From: Novosphingobium profundi
GTDB lineage: Bacteria; Pseudomonadota; Alphaproteobacteria; Sphingomonadales; Sphingomonadaceae
Direction: 5' to 3'
NCBI RefSeq assembly: GCF_018491765.1
Contig: NZ_JABWCU010000003.1
Location: forward strand, 372,001 to 436,000
Length of the DNA: 64,000 nt
The notes beneath the pieces are model-generated. The model ran no database searches. It was not told the origin of the DNA and saw only the letters and a list, made by a program, of their open reading frames with translations. Shown one piece after another: positions 28,376 through 37,621 of this stretch. Both the position numbers and the translations under genes were made by a program. The first letter of the stretch is position 1. Each line of letters opens with the position of its first letter.

Positions 28376-29196
28376 CCGGGACACTCGCCAATCCTCTGGC
28401 CGCGCGCGACCACGCCCGCGGCATGGAAGGAACCGTCGTCGAGAGCATGCCGGTGCTTCCGCCGCGCGCCGACGATCTTCCCTCGGGCGTGTCCTCGGCC
28501 GACCTCCTGTGGGAGGAGACGATCGCGGCGGGCGGCTACGCCACGCGCCGTCTCGCCCGGGGTTCGCGCCTGCGCCTGATCGATCTCAAGGGCGATGCCT
28601 GCGCCTCACTGCTGGTGTTCAACGCCGAGATGCCGACCGAGCGTCTCAACGTCGCCGACACGGTCAAAGTCCAGTGGAACGCCTATCTCGAGACCGGGCG
28701 CCTGCTGCTTTCGGACATGGGCCGGGTGATGATGAGCCTCGTCGAGGACGAGGCCGGCACGCATGACTGTTTCGCGGGCACCTCGAACGCGGCCACCAAC
28801 GCGGCCAAGTACGGCGAGGGCGCCAATAGCGGGGCCTGCCCCAACGGGCGCGACCGTTTTCTGCTTGGCGCGGCCAAGCATGGCCTGGGCCGGCGTGACG
28901 TGCATCCGTGCATCAATCTCTTCAAGGGTACCCGGATCGAGGAGGACGGGACGATCACCCCCGTCGTCGGTCCCTTCGATCCGGGCCGCCAGGTGGTGCT
29001 GCGCGCCGAGATGGACGTGATCCTGGTGATCGCGAACTGCCCCCACGTCCTCGATCCCCGGGACGAGTGGTCGGTGACCCCGCTGCGCGCCACCGCCTGG
29101 CGAGGCGCCGTCACCAGCGAGAGCGATGCCGTGCGCACCGCGACGCCCGAAGGCCTGCGCGCCTTCCTCAATGTCGAAGACTACTTCCGTCGCTGA
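28372..29196 (+). CDS. DUF1989 protein, urea-amidolyase-associated type 1 (carboxyguanidine deiminase subunit candidate)
   Basis: A 274-residue protein of the DUF1989 family (urea amidolyase-associated protein 1). The conserved LRLIDLKGDACASLLVFN, VEDEAGTHDCFAGTSN and GACPNGRDRF segments are visible; the Cys/His residues are likely metal or catalytic ligands. In characterised guanidine clusters the paired DUF1989 proteins (CgdA/CgdB) form carboxyguanidine deiminase, making allophanate and ammonia. ATGA overlap with the regulator supports the start at 28372. A 14-base gap leads to the partner gene. Confidence 0.87.
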   Translation: MTGTLANPLAARDHARGMEGTVVESMPVLPPRADDLPSGVSSADLLWEETIAAGGYATRRLARGSRLRLIDLKGDACASLLVFNAEMPTERLNVADTVKVQWNAYLETGRLLLSDMGRVMMSLVEDEAGTHDCFAGTSNAATNAAKYGEGANSGACPNGRDRFLLGAAKHGLGRRDVHPCINLFKGTRIEEDGTITPVVGPFDPGRQVVLRAEMDVILVIANCPHVLDPRDEWSVTPLRATAWRGAVTSESDAVRTATPEGLRAFLNVEDYFRR

Positions 29197-29210
29197 AAGG
29201 ACCGGCCGTC

Positions 29211-29846
29211 ATGACTGCAGACCCCTACCTGGCTGACCTCCCCGGCGCCGTCGTCCACGACGAGATCGTTCCGGCGCGCGCGCCCTGGCTCCACCACATC
29301 GCGGCGGGACAGACGCTGCGCATCGTCGATCTGGAAGGCAACCAAGCCGTCGACTTCCTGCTCTATGCCGAGGCTGACGACGCCGAGCGCTACAGCGCGC
29401 AGGACACCGTCGCCGCGCAGGGCAACCTGTTCCTGCGCGCGGGCACCGTGCTGCGATCGAACGAAGGCAATCCGATGATGACCATTGCGGCCACCTCGGT
29501 CGCCTACCACGACACGATCGGTGGCGCTTGTTCGTGCGAATCCAATACCTTGCGTTATGGACATCACACCAAGTCGCAACACGCCTGCGTTGAGAACTTC
29601 CTCGAGGCGAACCTTCTGGAAGGGCGTTCGAAGCGTGACATCGTCTCGAACATCAACTTCTTCATGAACGTGCCGGTCGAGGACGACGGCTCGCTCGGCA
29701 TCGTCGATGGCATTTCGGCGCCGGGCCTGACGGTCGATCTCAAGGCCGAGATGGACGTGATCGTGGTCGTCTCGAACTGCCCGCAGATCAACAACCCGTG
29801 CAACGGGTTCAATCCCACTCCGGTACGGATGATCGTTTCGGCATGA
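29211..29846 (+). CDS. DUF1989 protein, urea-amidolyase-associated type 2 (carboxyguanidine deiminase subunit candidate)
   Basis: A 211-residue DUF1989 protein (urea amidolyase-associated protein 2) with LRIVDLEGNQAVDFLLY, GGACSCESNTLRYGHHT and NINFFMNVPV motifs. It pairs with the previous gene. The known role of the pair is deimination of carboxyguanidine to allophanate between the carboxylase and hydrolase steps. The start is ATG 29211 and the stop overlaps the carboxylase ATG. A third family member lies at 38281. Confidence 0.88.
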   Translation: MTADPYLADLPGAVVHDEIVPARAPWLHHIAAGQTLRIVDLEGNQAVDFLLYAEADDAERYSAQDTVAAQGNLFLRAGTVLRSNEGNPMMTIAATSVAYHDTIGGACSCESNTLRYGHHTKSQHACVENFLEANLLEGRSKRDIVSNINFFMNVPVEDDGSLGIVDGISAPGLTVDLKAEMDVIVVVSNCPQINNPCNGFNPTPVRMIVSA

Positions 29847-32800
29847 GCTTCGACACTGTCCTGATCGCGAACAGGGGCGCGATCGCCACCCGCATCATCC
29901 GCACGCTGCGACGCATGGGCCTGCGTTCGGTCGCGGTCTATTCCGAGGCCGACGAGAACTCGCTGCACGTTTCCGAAGCCGACGAGGCCGTCTGCATCGG
30001 CGGCGCGCGCCCGTCCGAGAGCTATCTCAACATCGCCGCGATCATCGATGCGGCGAAGAAGACTGGCGCCGGGGCGATCCATCCAGGCTACGGTTTCCTG
30101 TCGGAGAACCTCGAGTTCGCCAGGGCTTGCGCCGATGCCGGGATCGTCTTCGTCGGGCCCACGCCCGAGAACATCTCGACCTTCGGCCTCAAGCACTCGG
30201 CGCGCGCGCTTGCCGCCGCGCACGAGGTGCCGCTGGCGCCCGGCACGGACCTCCTCACCGACGAGGAAGAGGCGGTCAAGGCCGCTGCCGCGATCGGCTA
30301 CCCGGTGATGCTCAAGGCCACTGCCGGCGGCGGCGGCATCGGCATGCGCGTGTGCGAGGACGAAGCCGACGTACGCGAGGGCTTCGCCGCCGTGAAGCGC
30401 CAGGGCATGGCGAGCTTCGGCGACGCGGGCGTGTTCCTCGAGAGCTTCATCCGCCGCGCGCGCCACATCGAGGTGCAGCTTTTCGGCGATGGCGAGGGCT
30501 GCGTCGTGGCGCTCGGCGAGCGCGACTGCTCGCTCCAGCGCCGCAACCAGAAGGTGGTCGAGGAAAGCCCCGCGCCGTGCCTGCCAGAGGCGGTGCGCGC
30601 GGAGCTGATCGCCTCGGCCATTCGGCTGGGCCAGGCCGCCAACTACCGCTCGGCGGGCACCGTGGAGTTCCTCTACGATGCCGACAAGGAGCAGTTCTTC
30701 TTCCTCGAGATGAACACCCGTCTCCAGGTCGAGCACGGGGTGACCGAGGAAGTCTTCGGGATCGACCTTGTCGAATGGATGATCCGTGGCGGGGCGGGCG
30801 ACTACGCCTTCCTGGGCGAAGCGATCCCCGCACCGCAGGGCCATTCGATCCAGCTGCGCCTCTACGCCGAGGATCCCTCGCTCGACTACCGCCCGACCAC
30901 GGGCGTGCTCACCAACGTCGCGTTCCCCGAAGGCATCCGCGTCGAGACCTGGGTCGCAGGCGGCAGCGAGATCACCGCCTGGTACGACCCGATGCTGGCC
31001 AAGCTCATCGTCCACGCGCCCTCGCGCGAAGAGGCGGTGGCGGCGGTCCAGCAGGTGGCCGATACCGCGCGGATCGACGGCATCGAGACCAACTTGCGCT
31101 GGCTGCGCGCGGTCACCCGTTCGGACGAATTCGTGACCGGCGCGGTCTCCACCCGCGTGCTGGACACCATTCCCTATCGCCCGCACGCCTTTCGCGTCGT
31201 CAGCGGCGGCACGGCGACGACCGTGCAGGACTGGCCAGGCCGGCAGAAGTACTGGGCCGTGGGCGTGCCGCCTTCGGGCCCGATGGACGACCAGTCGTTT
31301 CGTCTGGGCAACCGGTTGCTCGGCAATCCCGAGGGCATGGTCGGCCTCGAGGTTACCCATACCGGCCCGACGCTGAACTTCGTCTCGGGCGCCACGGTGT
31401 GCCTGATGGGCGCCGAGTTCGGCGCGACGCTCGATGGCGTTCCGGTCGAACGCGGGGTGCCCTTCGGCGTCGCGGCGGGACAGACGCTCACGCTTGGTCG
31501 CGCCAAGGGCGGTGGCATGCGCGGCTACATTCTCTTCGCGGGCGGGCTCGACGTGGCGCCGTACCTGGGCAGTTGCAGCACCTTCGAGCTTGGCCAGTTC
31601 GGCGGGCCGACCGCACGGCGCCTGCTCGCGGGCGACACGCTGCACCTTGGTGAAGCGCCGACCGGCAAGGCGCTCCCTGCGCTCGACGTGCCCGAAGTTT
31701 CGACCGAGTGGACCTTGCGCGTGCTCTACGGGCCGCACGGTGCGCCTGATTTCTTCACCGACGAGGACGTTGCGACGATCGTCGCGGCCGAGTGGCAGAT
31801 CCACTACAACTCGAACCGCACCGGCGTGCGCCTGATCGGCCCCAAGCCGCACTGGGCGCGCACCGACGGCGGCGAGGCGGGGCTTCACCCCTCGAACATC
31901 CACGACAACCCCTACGCCATCGGCGCGGTCGACTTCACCGGCGACATGCCGATCATCCTGGGCCCCGACGGGCCTTCGCTCGGCGGCTTCGTGTGCCCCT
32001 TCGTGGTGATCGCGGCGGATCGCTGGAAGATTGGCCAGCTCACGCCCGGAGACCGCCTGCGCTTCGCCCCCGTATCGATGGAGGACGCCAAGGCGGCCGA
32101 CGCCGCGCAGCGCCGCTTCGTCGAGACCGGCATCGCGCCCGAGGCTACCCCGGCCCGTGCCCTCGAAAGCCTGAGCCCGATCCTTTCGGTCATCCCCGAG
32201 GGGCCCGGCAATCCGCGCGCGGTCTATCGCCAGCAGGGCGATCGCAACATCCTCGTCGAATATGGCGACATCGTCCTCGACATCGAGCTGCGCATCCGCG
32301 TCCATGCACTGATGACCGAGCTGGAACGCCTTGCGCTGCCCGGCGTGATCGACATCGTGCCAGGCATCCGTTCGCTGCAGTTCCACTTCGATGGCGCGGT
32401 GATGACGCAGGACCAGGCGCTTTCGGTTCTCATGCAAGCCGAGGAGCGTCTGGGCGACCTCGAGGACTTCTCGATCCCCTCGCGCGTCGTCCACCTGCCG
32501 CTCAGCTGGCGCGATCCGGCGACGCTGGAAACCATCCGCAAGTACATGAGCGTGGTGCGCGACGATGCGCCCTGGTGCCCGGACAACATCGAGTTCATCC
32601 GTCGCATCAACGGCCTCACCGATGTCGACGCGGTCGAAAGCCTGATCTTCGATGCCAACTACGTGGTGTTCGGCCTCGGCGACGTCTACCTTGGCGCGCC
32701 GGTGGCGACGCCCTTCGATCCGCGCCATCGCCTGGTCACCACCAAGTACAATCCGGCGCGCACCTGGACCCCGCCCAACGTGGTCGGCATCGGCGGCGCC

Positions 32801-33439
32801 TACATGTGCATCTATGGCATGGAAGGGCCGGGCGGCTATCAGCTCTTCGGGCGTACCATCCAGGTGTGGAACACCTATCGCCAGACCGACGCCTTCGTCG
32901 AGGGCAAGCCCTGGCTCTTGCGCTTCTTCGACCAGATCCGCTTCTACCCGGTGAGCCCGGAAGAGCTGGTCGAATGGCGCCGCGACTTCCCGAGCGGGCG
33001 CCGGTCGATCCGCATCGAACCTTCCGAATTTCGTTTAGCTGATTACCGCAAGTTCCTGGCAGACAACGCGGAATCGATTTCGGAATTCGAGGCGCGCCGC
33101 AAGGAAGCCTTCGCCGAGGAGCGTGCCGAATGGCAGCGCCGGGGCGAATTCGATCGCCAGACCGAGCCCGACGATGCCGAGATCGTCGAGGAGGGCGTGA
33201 TCGACGTGCCCGACGGCGCCGATCTCATCGAGGCGCCCTACGGCGGCATCGTCTCGCAGCTTCTCGTCTCGCCCGGTGACGAGGTGACTGCGGGCGACCG
33301 CATCGCGGTGATCGAGGCGATGAAGATGGAAGCCCCTGTCGAAAGCCCGGTCACCGGCACGATCGCGGCGCTCTACATGCAGGAGGGCAAGTCGTTGCAA
33401 CCCGGAAGTCCCATGCTCGCGCTCACGAGGCGCGCATGA
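29843..33439 (+). CDS. Biotin-dependent urea/guanidine carboxylase
   Basis: A 1198-residue single-chain carboxylase, the normal length. Domains in order: biotin carboxylase (residues 1-450; IANRGAIATRIIRTLRR, KATAGGGGIGM ATP loop, FLEMNTRLQVEHGVTE), an AHS2/carboxyltransferase part (about 465-780; VQDWPGRQKYWAVGVPPSGPMDD), an AHS1 part (about 785-1010) and a biotin carrier domain with EAMKMEA and biotinyl-lysine about residue 1161. It carboxylates urea, or guanidine in clusters that carry CgdAB-type DUF1989 partners. Start and stop overlap neighbours by four bases. Confidence 0.95.
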   Translation: MSFDTVLIANRGAIATRIIRTLRRMGLRSVAVYSEADENSLHVSEADEAVCIGGARPSESYLNIAAIIDAAKKTGAGAIHPGYGFLSENLEFARACADAGIVFVGPTPENISTFGLKHSARALAAAHEVPLAPGTDLLTDEEEAVKAAAAIGYPVMLKATAGGGGIGMRVCEDEADVREGFAAVKRQGMASFGDAGVFLESFIRRARHIEVQLFGDGEGCVVALGERDCSLQRRNQKVVEESPAPCLPEAVRAELIASAIRLGQAANYRSAGTVEFLYDADKEQFFFLEMNTRLQVEHGVTEEVFGIDLVEWMIRGGAGDYAFLGEAIPAPQGHSIQLRLYAEDPSLDYRPTTGVLTNVAFPEGIRVETWVAGGSEITAWYDPMLAKLIVHAPSREEAVAAVQQVADTARIDGIETNLRWLRAVTRSDEFVTGAVSTRVLDTIPYRPHAFRVVSGGTATTVQDWPGRQKYWAVGVPPSGPMDDQSFRLGNRLLGNPEGMVGLEVTHTGPTLNFVSGATVCLMGAEFGATLDGVPVERGVPFGVAAGQTLTLGRAKGGGMRGYILFAGGLDVAPYLGSCSTFELGQFGGPTARRLLAGDTLHLGEAPTGKALPALDVPEVSTEWTLRVLYGPHGAPDFFTDEDVATIVAAEWQIHYNSNRTGVRLIGPKPHWARTDGGEAGLHPSNIHDNPYAIGAVDFTGDMPIILGPDGPSLGGFVCPFVVIAADRWKIGQLTPGDRLRFAPVSMEDAKAADAAQRRFVETGIAPEATPARALESLSPILSVIPEGPGNPRAVYRQQGDRNILVEYGDIVLDIELRIRVHALMTELERLALPGVIDIVPGIRSLQFHFDGAVMTQDQALSVLMQAEERLGDLEDFSIPSRVVHLPLSWRDPATLETIRKYMSVVRDDAPWCPDNIEFIRRINGLTDVDAVESLIFDANYVVFGLGDVYLGAPVATPFDPRHRLVTTKYNPARTWTPPNVVGIGGAYMCIYGMEGPGGYQLFGRTIQVWNTYRQTDAFVEGKPWLLRFFDQIRFYPVSPEELVEWRRDFPSGRRSIRIEPSEFRLADYRKFLADNAESISEFEARRKEAFAEERAEWQRRGEFDRQTEPDDAEIVEEGVIDVPDGADLIEAPYGGIVSQLLVSPGDEVTAGDRIAVIEAMKMEAPVESPVTGTIAALYMQEGKSLQPGSPMLALTRRA

Positions 33440-35205
33440 CCGGGCTCGATCGCCGCAGCGTCGCGGCCATCGCCAAGGCTGTGAACAGCGGGACGACCAC
33501 CGCGCTTGCCGTAGCCGAGGAAACCCTTGCAAGGGCCGAGGCCTACGACGCCGTCCAGCCGCAGGTCTGGATCAGCCGTGCGTCGCGCGAGGACTTCCTT
33601 GCGGCCGCGCGCGCTGTCGACGCGCGTATCGCGGCGGGCGAGACCCTGCCGCTGGCGGGCGTGCCTTATGCCGCCAAGGACAACATCGATGTCGCGGGCA
33701 TGACCACGACGGCGGGGTGCCCGGCCTTCGCCTACGATCCCGAAGGTTCGGCCGACGTGATCGAGCGGCTTTCGGCGGCAGGCGCGGTCTGCCTTGGCAA
33801 GACCAACCTCGACCAGTTCGCGACCGGGCTCAACGGGTCGCGCAGCCCCTACGGCATTCCGCGCAATGCCTATAACCTCGCCTATGTGAGCGGAGGGTCG
33901 AGTTCGGGTTCCTCGGTGGTCGTGGCGGCGGGGGTCGTCCCCTTCGCGCTGGGCACCGATACCGCCGGCTCGGGTCGCGTTCCGGCCGCGTTCAACCATC
34001 TGATCGGCTTCAAGCCCACCAAGGGCCGCTGGAGCACGCGCGGGCTGGTACCGGCCTGCCGCACGCTCGATTGCATCACCGTCTTTACCGACGACACCGC
34101 CGACGCGCGCCTGCTCGACGGGGTGATCGCCGGGTTCGATGCGGGTGATCCCTATTCCAAGCCGCTGGCCGACCGGCCGCGCGCGGTGAAGCGCATCGGC
34201 GTGCCGCGCCGCGACCAGCGCCAGTTCTTCGGCGATGCGGCTTCGGAATACTTCTACGACAAGGCGCTCGAGGTGCTGGCGGGACAGGGCGAGATCGTCG
34301 AGATCGACTATGCCCCTCTCCAGGAGGCCGCGCTGCTGCTTTACGGCGGGCCCTGGGTGGCCGAACGTACGGCGGCAATCGAGGACCTGCTGCTCTCCAA
34401 CCCCGAGGCGGTCGACCCGACCGTGCGCGAGGTGGTTGAGCAGGGGCTGCCGGTCACGGCGGTCGATCTTTTCCACGGCATCTACCGCCTGGCCGACCTC
34501 AAGCGCCACGCCGACCTGCTCTGGGAGGACATCGACATGATGGTCTTCCCGACAGCGGGCACGACCTACCGCGTCGCCGAGATGCTGGCCTCGCCCGTTG
34601 CGCTCAACAGCAACCTTGGCGCCTACACCAATTTCGTGAACCTGCTCGACATGGCCGCCCTGGCGGTGCCCGCCGGGATCCGCGCCAACGGGACCGGCTT
34701 CGGGATTACCCTCATCGGGCCTGCCGATACCGACCGCGCGCTGCTCGATGCGGCCGATGCCTATTTGTCCGCAGCGGCGCTCGCGCCGGTGCCACCACTC
34801 GATCTGGAGGGAAGAATGGAAACCGTGAAACTGGCCGTCGTTGGCGCGCACCTCAAGGACATGCCGCTCCACTGGCAGCTGACCTCGCGCAACGCGACGT
34901 TCGTGGGCGCCTTCGAGACCGCGCCGAGCTACCGCCTCTACGCGCTCGCCAATAGCACCCCGCCCAAGCCCGCACTCGTCTTCGAAGAGGGCGGCGCAAG
35001 CATCCCTGTCGAGGTCTACGAACTGGGCGCGGCCGAGTTCGGCAGCTTCGTCGCCGAAGTGCCCGCGCCGCTCGCGATCGGTACGGTGACGCTGGCCGAC
35101 GGTACCAGCGTCAAGGGCTTCGTCTCCGAGCCGCGCGCGACGATCGGCGCAAGCGACATCACCGCGCTCGGCGGCTGGCGCAACTACATCGCCAGCCTCG
35201 CCTGA
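33436..35205 (+). CDS. atzF: Allophanate hydrolase
   Basis: A 589-residue protein. The amidase-signature domain (residues 1-450) shows the Ser-cisSer-Lys triad region: lysine in GVPYAAKDNID and serines in GGSSSGSSVVVAAG, with GTDTAGSGRVPA following. A C-terminal domain of about 125 residues (VKLAVVGAHLKDMPL onward) is the AtzF-type domain that decarboxylates the intermediate. Overall it converts allophanate to ammonia and CO2. It is separate from the carboxylase here, whereas yeast fuses the two. This is the last gene of the operon. Confidence 0.95.
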   Translation: MTGLDRRSVAAIAKAVNSGTTTALAVAEETLARAEAYDAVQPQVWISRASREDFLAAARAVDARIAAGETLPLAGVPYAAKDNIDVAGMTTTAGCPAFAYDPEGSADVIERLSAAGAVCLGKTNLDQFATGLNGSRSPYGIPRNAYNLAYVSGGSSSGSSVVVAAGVVPFALGTDTAGSGRVPAAFNHLIGFKPTKGRWSTRGLVPACRTLDCITVFTDDTADARLLDGVIAGFDAGDPYSKPLADRPRAVKRIGVPRRDQRQFFGDAASEYFYDKALEVLAGQGEIVEIDYAPLQEAALLLYGGPWVAERTAAIEDLLLSNPEAVDPTVREVVEQGLPVTAVDLFHGIYRLADLKRHADLLWEDIDMMVFPTAGTTYRVAEMLASPVALNSNLGAYTNFVNLLDMAALAVPAGIRANGTGFGITLIGPADTDRALLDAADAYLSAAALAPVPPLDLEGRMETVKLAVVGAHLKDMPLHWQLTSRNATFVGAFETAPSYRLYALANSTPPKPALVFEEGGASIPVEVYELGAAEFGSFVAEVPAPLAIGTVTLADGTSVKGFVSEPRATIGASDITALGGWRNYIASLA

Positions 35206-35272
35206 TCCCGGGAACGTCCGGTACCATTTCTCTTCGGGTCGCACATACCGAAGATGCCAGAGGGGGACCTTG

Positions 35273-36211
35273 ATGAACACGTACAAGCGGATGTTGGCGG
35301 CTACGGTCGCCGGACTTGCCACTCTCTCGACGCCGGCGTTGGCCGAAGGCGAGCAGGTCATCAAGGTCCCCGGCTTCGCCGACTTCCTTGCAGTCGACGG
35401 CGATACGGTCTGGACCACCAACCGGGGCCGGGTCGAGCAGTGGTCGCACGTCAAGAAGCTGGCCGAAGTGCCGCTCGGGCATCCGTGCGGCGCCATGAGC
35501 ATCGCGGCGGGATCGTTGTGGGTGGCCGATTGCGGCGCGGGCACGGTCAACCGGATCGACATTGCGAGCGGCAAGCTTGTCGCCGCGATCTACACCGGGA
35601 TCGCCAACCCGAAGGGTGAATTGAACGTCGCAGCCGGCGGCGGTTCGGTCTGGGTGGCGAACAACCCCAATGGGGAAGTCGCGCGCATCGATCCTGCCAC
35701 CAATACCATTATGGCGCGCATCACGGTCGATCCGGGTACCTGGTACCTCGCATTCGGCCTGGGCAAGCTCTGGGCGGTCAGCGCCGACCAGCAGAGCCTC
35801 CAGCGCATCGATCCCGCGACGAACACGGTGACGGGGCGCACGGCGCTCGGCAAGACGCCGGGCTTCCTGGCGGCGGGCGAGGGCGCGGTCTGGGTGCAGG
35901 AGCAGGGCGACGGCACCTTGGCGCGCGTCGATCCCGAGAGCGTGACGGTGACCACCCGCATCAAGGTGGGGGACAACCTCAAGTGGGGCGATATCGACAC
36001 CGGTGACGGCAAGGTCTGGTTGCGCACCACCGACGACCAGGTCTTCGCTGTCATCGACGCGGCGACCAACGCGATTTCGGCGCGCTGGGGCAAGGCTGCG
36101 GGCAGTGGCGCGTTGCGCTTCACACCCGAGGGCGTGTGGACCACGGCGCACGACGAGCACACCTTGAGCTGGTGGCCTCGCGCGCTCCTCCAGAACCCGC
36201 CTGGGAACTGA
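35273..36211 (+). CDS. Secreted YncE/Vgb-like beta-propeller protein
   Basis: A 312-residue protein with a Sec signal peptide (ending STPALA-EG) and at least six repeated blade units with W/V-x-N-D-like endings: VWTTNRG, LWVADCG, VWVANNPNGEVARIDPATN, LWAVSADQ, VWVQEQGDG, VWLRTTDD and VWTTAHDE. The family includes periplasmic YncE and lyase-like Vgb, most of unknown role. It lies 67 bases after atzF on the same strand, so it may belong to the same regulon. ATG 35273 is preceded by AGGGGGAC; a TTG three bases before is possible. Confidence 0.75.
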   Translation: MNTYKRMLAATVAGLATLSTPALAEGEQVIKVPGFADFLAVDGDTVWTTNRGRVEQWSHVKKLAEVPLGHPCGAMSIAAGSLWVADCGAGTVNRIDIASGKLVAAIYTGIANPKGELNVAAGGGSVWVANNPNGEVARIDPATNTIMARITVDPGTWYLAFGLGKLWAVSADQQSLQRIDPATNTVTGRTALGKTPGFLAAGEGAVWVQEQGDGTLARVDPESVTVTTRIKVGDNLKWGDIDTGDGKVWLRTTDDQVFAVIDAATNAISARWGKAAGSGALRFTPEGVWTTAHDEHTLSWWPRALLQNPPGN

Positions 36212-36784
36212 TCTGAAGCTCCGCGCAGCGCGAGACGCGTTCTGCCTCGCCACATGGCCCTTGCGGCCTTCCAGCGGCGTCTGGGAGGCCGTTTGCCTTT
36301 GCGAGGCTTCAGGGATGTTGAGACGGGGCCGACAAGGCCTGACGCGCACGCCTGTCACGGCGCTGCGAACGTGCCTTAATCTTGCGGGTCCCCCAGAGGG
36401 AAAGCACCTAGCGATTTCAGGTTTGGAGCAAGGAGGGGGCGGTAAGTCCCTCGTTTCATTCCATTCCCTTGGGCTGAAGCCCGATGGAAGGAAGTGGCTC
36501 CGAGTAGGATTATAACTAAAATTTTGTATTATATTGAAATATAGTATAAAAATTTACAAATTTTTATCAATGAAATGACGGGTTCCCCCGAAAATTCCCT
36601 CACTAGGGGGCGGAAAGGGGCGAATGCCGCTGGATGACGACACGCCGGGCAAAATTTTCAGCCATGCCATCTTTTGTCCGCGATGCGCCGTGTTTGGACC
36701 GGCTACTCGCGGCATCTCGTCGAACCATCGATTGTGTTGCGTCCCGGGCTCTTGGCTCCGTGGTAAGCATCATCGGAGGCATCA
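36212..36784. other. Non-coding junction with AT-rich tract
   Basis: I see no gene here. The first half is GC-rich with no ribosome-binding site or known motif. From 36511 to 36580 the sequence becomes strikingly AT-rich (TTTTGTATTATATTGAAATA-like), unlike the rest of the window, just before the IS110 remnant at 36785. It is probably a boundary of transferred DNA or the flank of an old insertion. Confidence 0.55.
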
Positions 36785-36997
36785 ATGGCAAATTCAATCG
36801 GTTTGGACGGGTCAAAAAAGACCAGGGCGATCTGCGTGGTCGATACCGAAGGGCGGCGGGTTTGGAGAGGAAGCTGGCCAACTGATCACGCTTCGATTTC
36901 GAAGCTCATCTCCAGCTATGGTAGTGCTGACGCGACGCTAGGCGTCGAAACTGGAGCGATCACACCATAGCTTGTGCACGACCTGCGTGCCAGCCAG
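36785..36997 (+). pseudogene. IS110-family transposase remnant (N-terminal part, with stop)
   Basis: The frame starts MANSIGLDGSKKTRAICVVD, matching the start of IS110-type transposases (GLDVSK with the first catalytic aspartate), and continues to LGVETGAITP. At 36968 a TAG stands where the family has TGG (W of the conserved TPWL), and after it the same frame reads LVHDLRASQ, the expected continuation. Thus a single base change stopped it; the rest of the transposase (DEDD partner residues) and the C-terminal serine domain are absent. Only about 70 of some 340 residues remain. Confidence 0.75.
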
Positions 36998-37272
36998 GGC
37001 TGGGATGGAAGCCTGCTCCTCAGCGCATCGTTGCGCGCGCGAGGAGGGGGGCAGGCTTTGCATATCAGTATCGGCGATGACTGATTTAATTGCATCCACC
37101 GTATCGGAAAGCATGGTCGTTTAACCCAGGTTAAGCTTCGGAAACCTGCCGAGATTTGCGTCGTTGTTTGCAGAACGGGGGATGGCGTCCGGGTTAATGC
37201 TCGGCCCTTGATCAAGCGAGGCTCCACCTGGGGTCTGCGCCAATCGCGTTGCTGGTGAAAAGGAGTAAGCAC
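36998..37272. other. Intergenic region after the transposase remnant
   Basis: No gene is seen. An imperfect inverted repeat at about 37010-37053 (CCTGCTCCTC ... GAGGAGG ... GCAGG) could be part of the old element or a terminator. GGAAA-N17-CGTT at 37140-37165 resembles an EcfG promoter with one mismatch. A strong ribosome-binding site AAAAGGAG precedes the ATG at 37273. Confidence 0.4.
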
Positions 37273-37395
37273 ATGAGTTCAATTCGTTATGCGCTGGCGG
37301 CGCCATTCTTTGGTGCAGCACTGGTTCTATCTGTCCCGACCTGGATCTTCATGCACGCCGGAAGCCTCATCGTAGGGAAGGGATCCTCATCGTAG
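37273..37395 (+). CDS. Small membrane ORF (40 aa)
   Basis: A 40-residue ORF with an excellent AAAAGGAG ribosome-binding site seven bases before ATG. It encodes one hydrophobic segment (YALAAPFFGAALVLSVPTWIF). A 20-base tandem duplication at its 3' end changes the last residues: without it the protein would end GSLIVGKG and stop at a TAA just before the next gene. I do not recognise the family. Next to another small membrane ORF and gntA-like gene. Confidence 0.5.
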   Translation: MSSIRYALAAPFFGAALVLSVPTWIFMHAGSLIVGKGSSS

Positions 37396-37404
37396 GGAAG
37401 GGAT
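37365..37404 (+). repeat. 20-bp perfect tandem duplication
   Basis: The unit CCTCATCGTAGGGAAGGGAT is repeated twice without interruption, spanning the end of the 40-aa ORF. It probably arose by replication slippage or template switching and may be polymorphic between strains. Confidence 0.9.
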
Positions 37405-37410
37405 AACGCA

Positions 37411-37608
37411 ATGCACCGCAGCCACCTACCCGCCCAGAAGCGCAAGGCCCGAGCAGGAATCTTCGTCGTTGCAATCCTGACTGCCATCGTCGTCGTCATC
37501 TTCGTGGGCCGCAACATCTGGCATGCCGAGGTGCAGCACGAAGATCACATGCAGCACCCTGCCGCTGCGAGCGCTTCCCCCTCCGGAACTGGCAATGGGC
37601 CGGTATAG
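37411..37608 (+). CDS. Small single-TM hypothetical protein
   Basis: A 65-residue protein with a basic start (HRSHLPAQKRKARAG), one transmembrane helix (IFVVAILTAIVVVIFVG) and a His-rich then Ala/Ser/Pro-rich tail (AEVQHEDHMQH). The tail would be periplasmic by the positive-inside rule. The His/Asp/Met tail could bind a metal. GAAGGGAT precedes the ATG. It lies 13 bases before the gntA-like gene and is probably co-transcribed. Confidence 0.6.
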   Translation: MHRSHLPAQKRKARAGIFVVAILTAIVVVIFVGRNIWHAEVQHEDHMQHPAAASASPSGTGNGPV

Positions 37609-37621
37609 CAACGAGAACAGG

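Noticed and set aside
29564..32728. 1054-codon minus-strand frame across the carboxylase
   Set aside because: It is the antisense shadow of a GC-rich coding gene that has clear domains on the plus strand.
37010..37053. Imperfect inverted repeat taken as an integron attC-like site
   Set aside because: No conserved core sites or integrase; it is better explained as leftover hairpin sequence beside the IS110 remnant.
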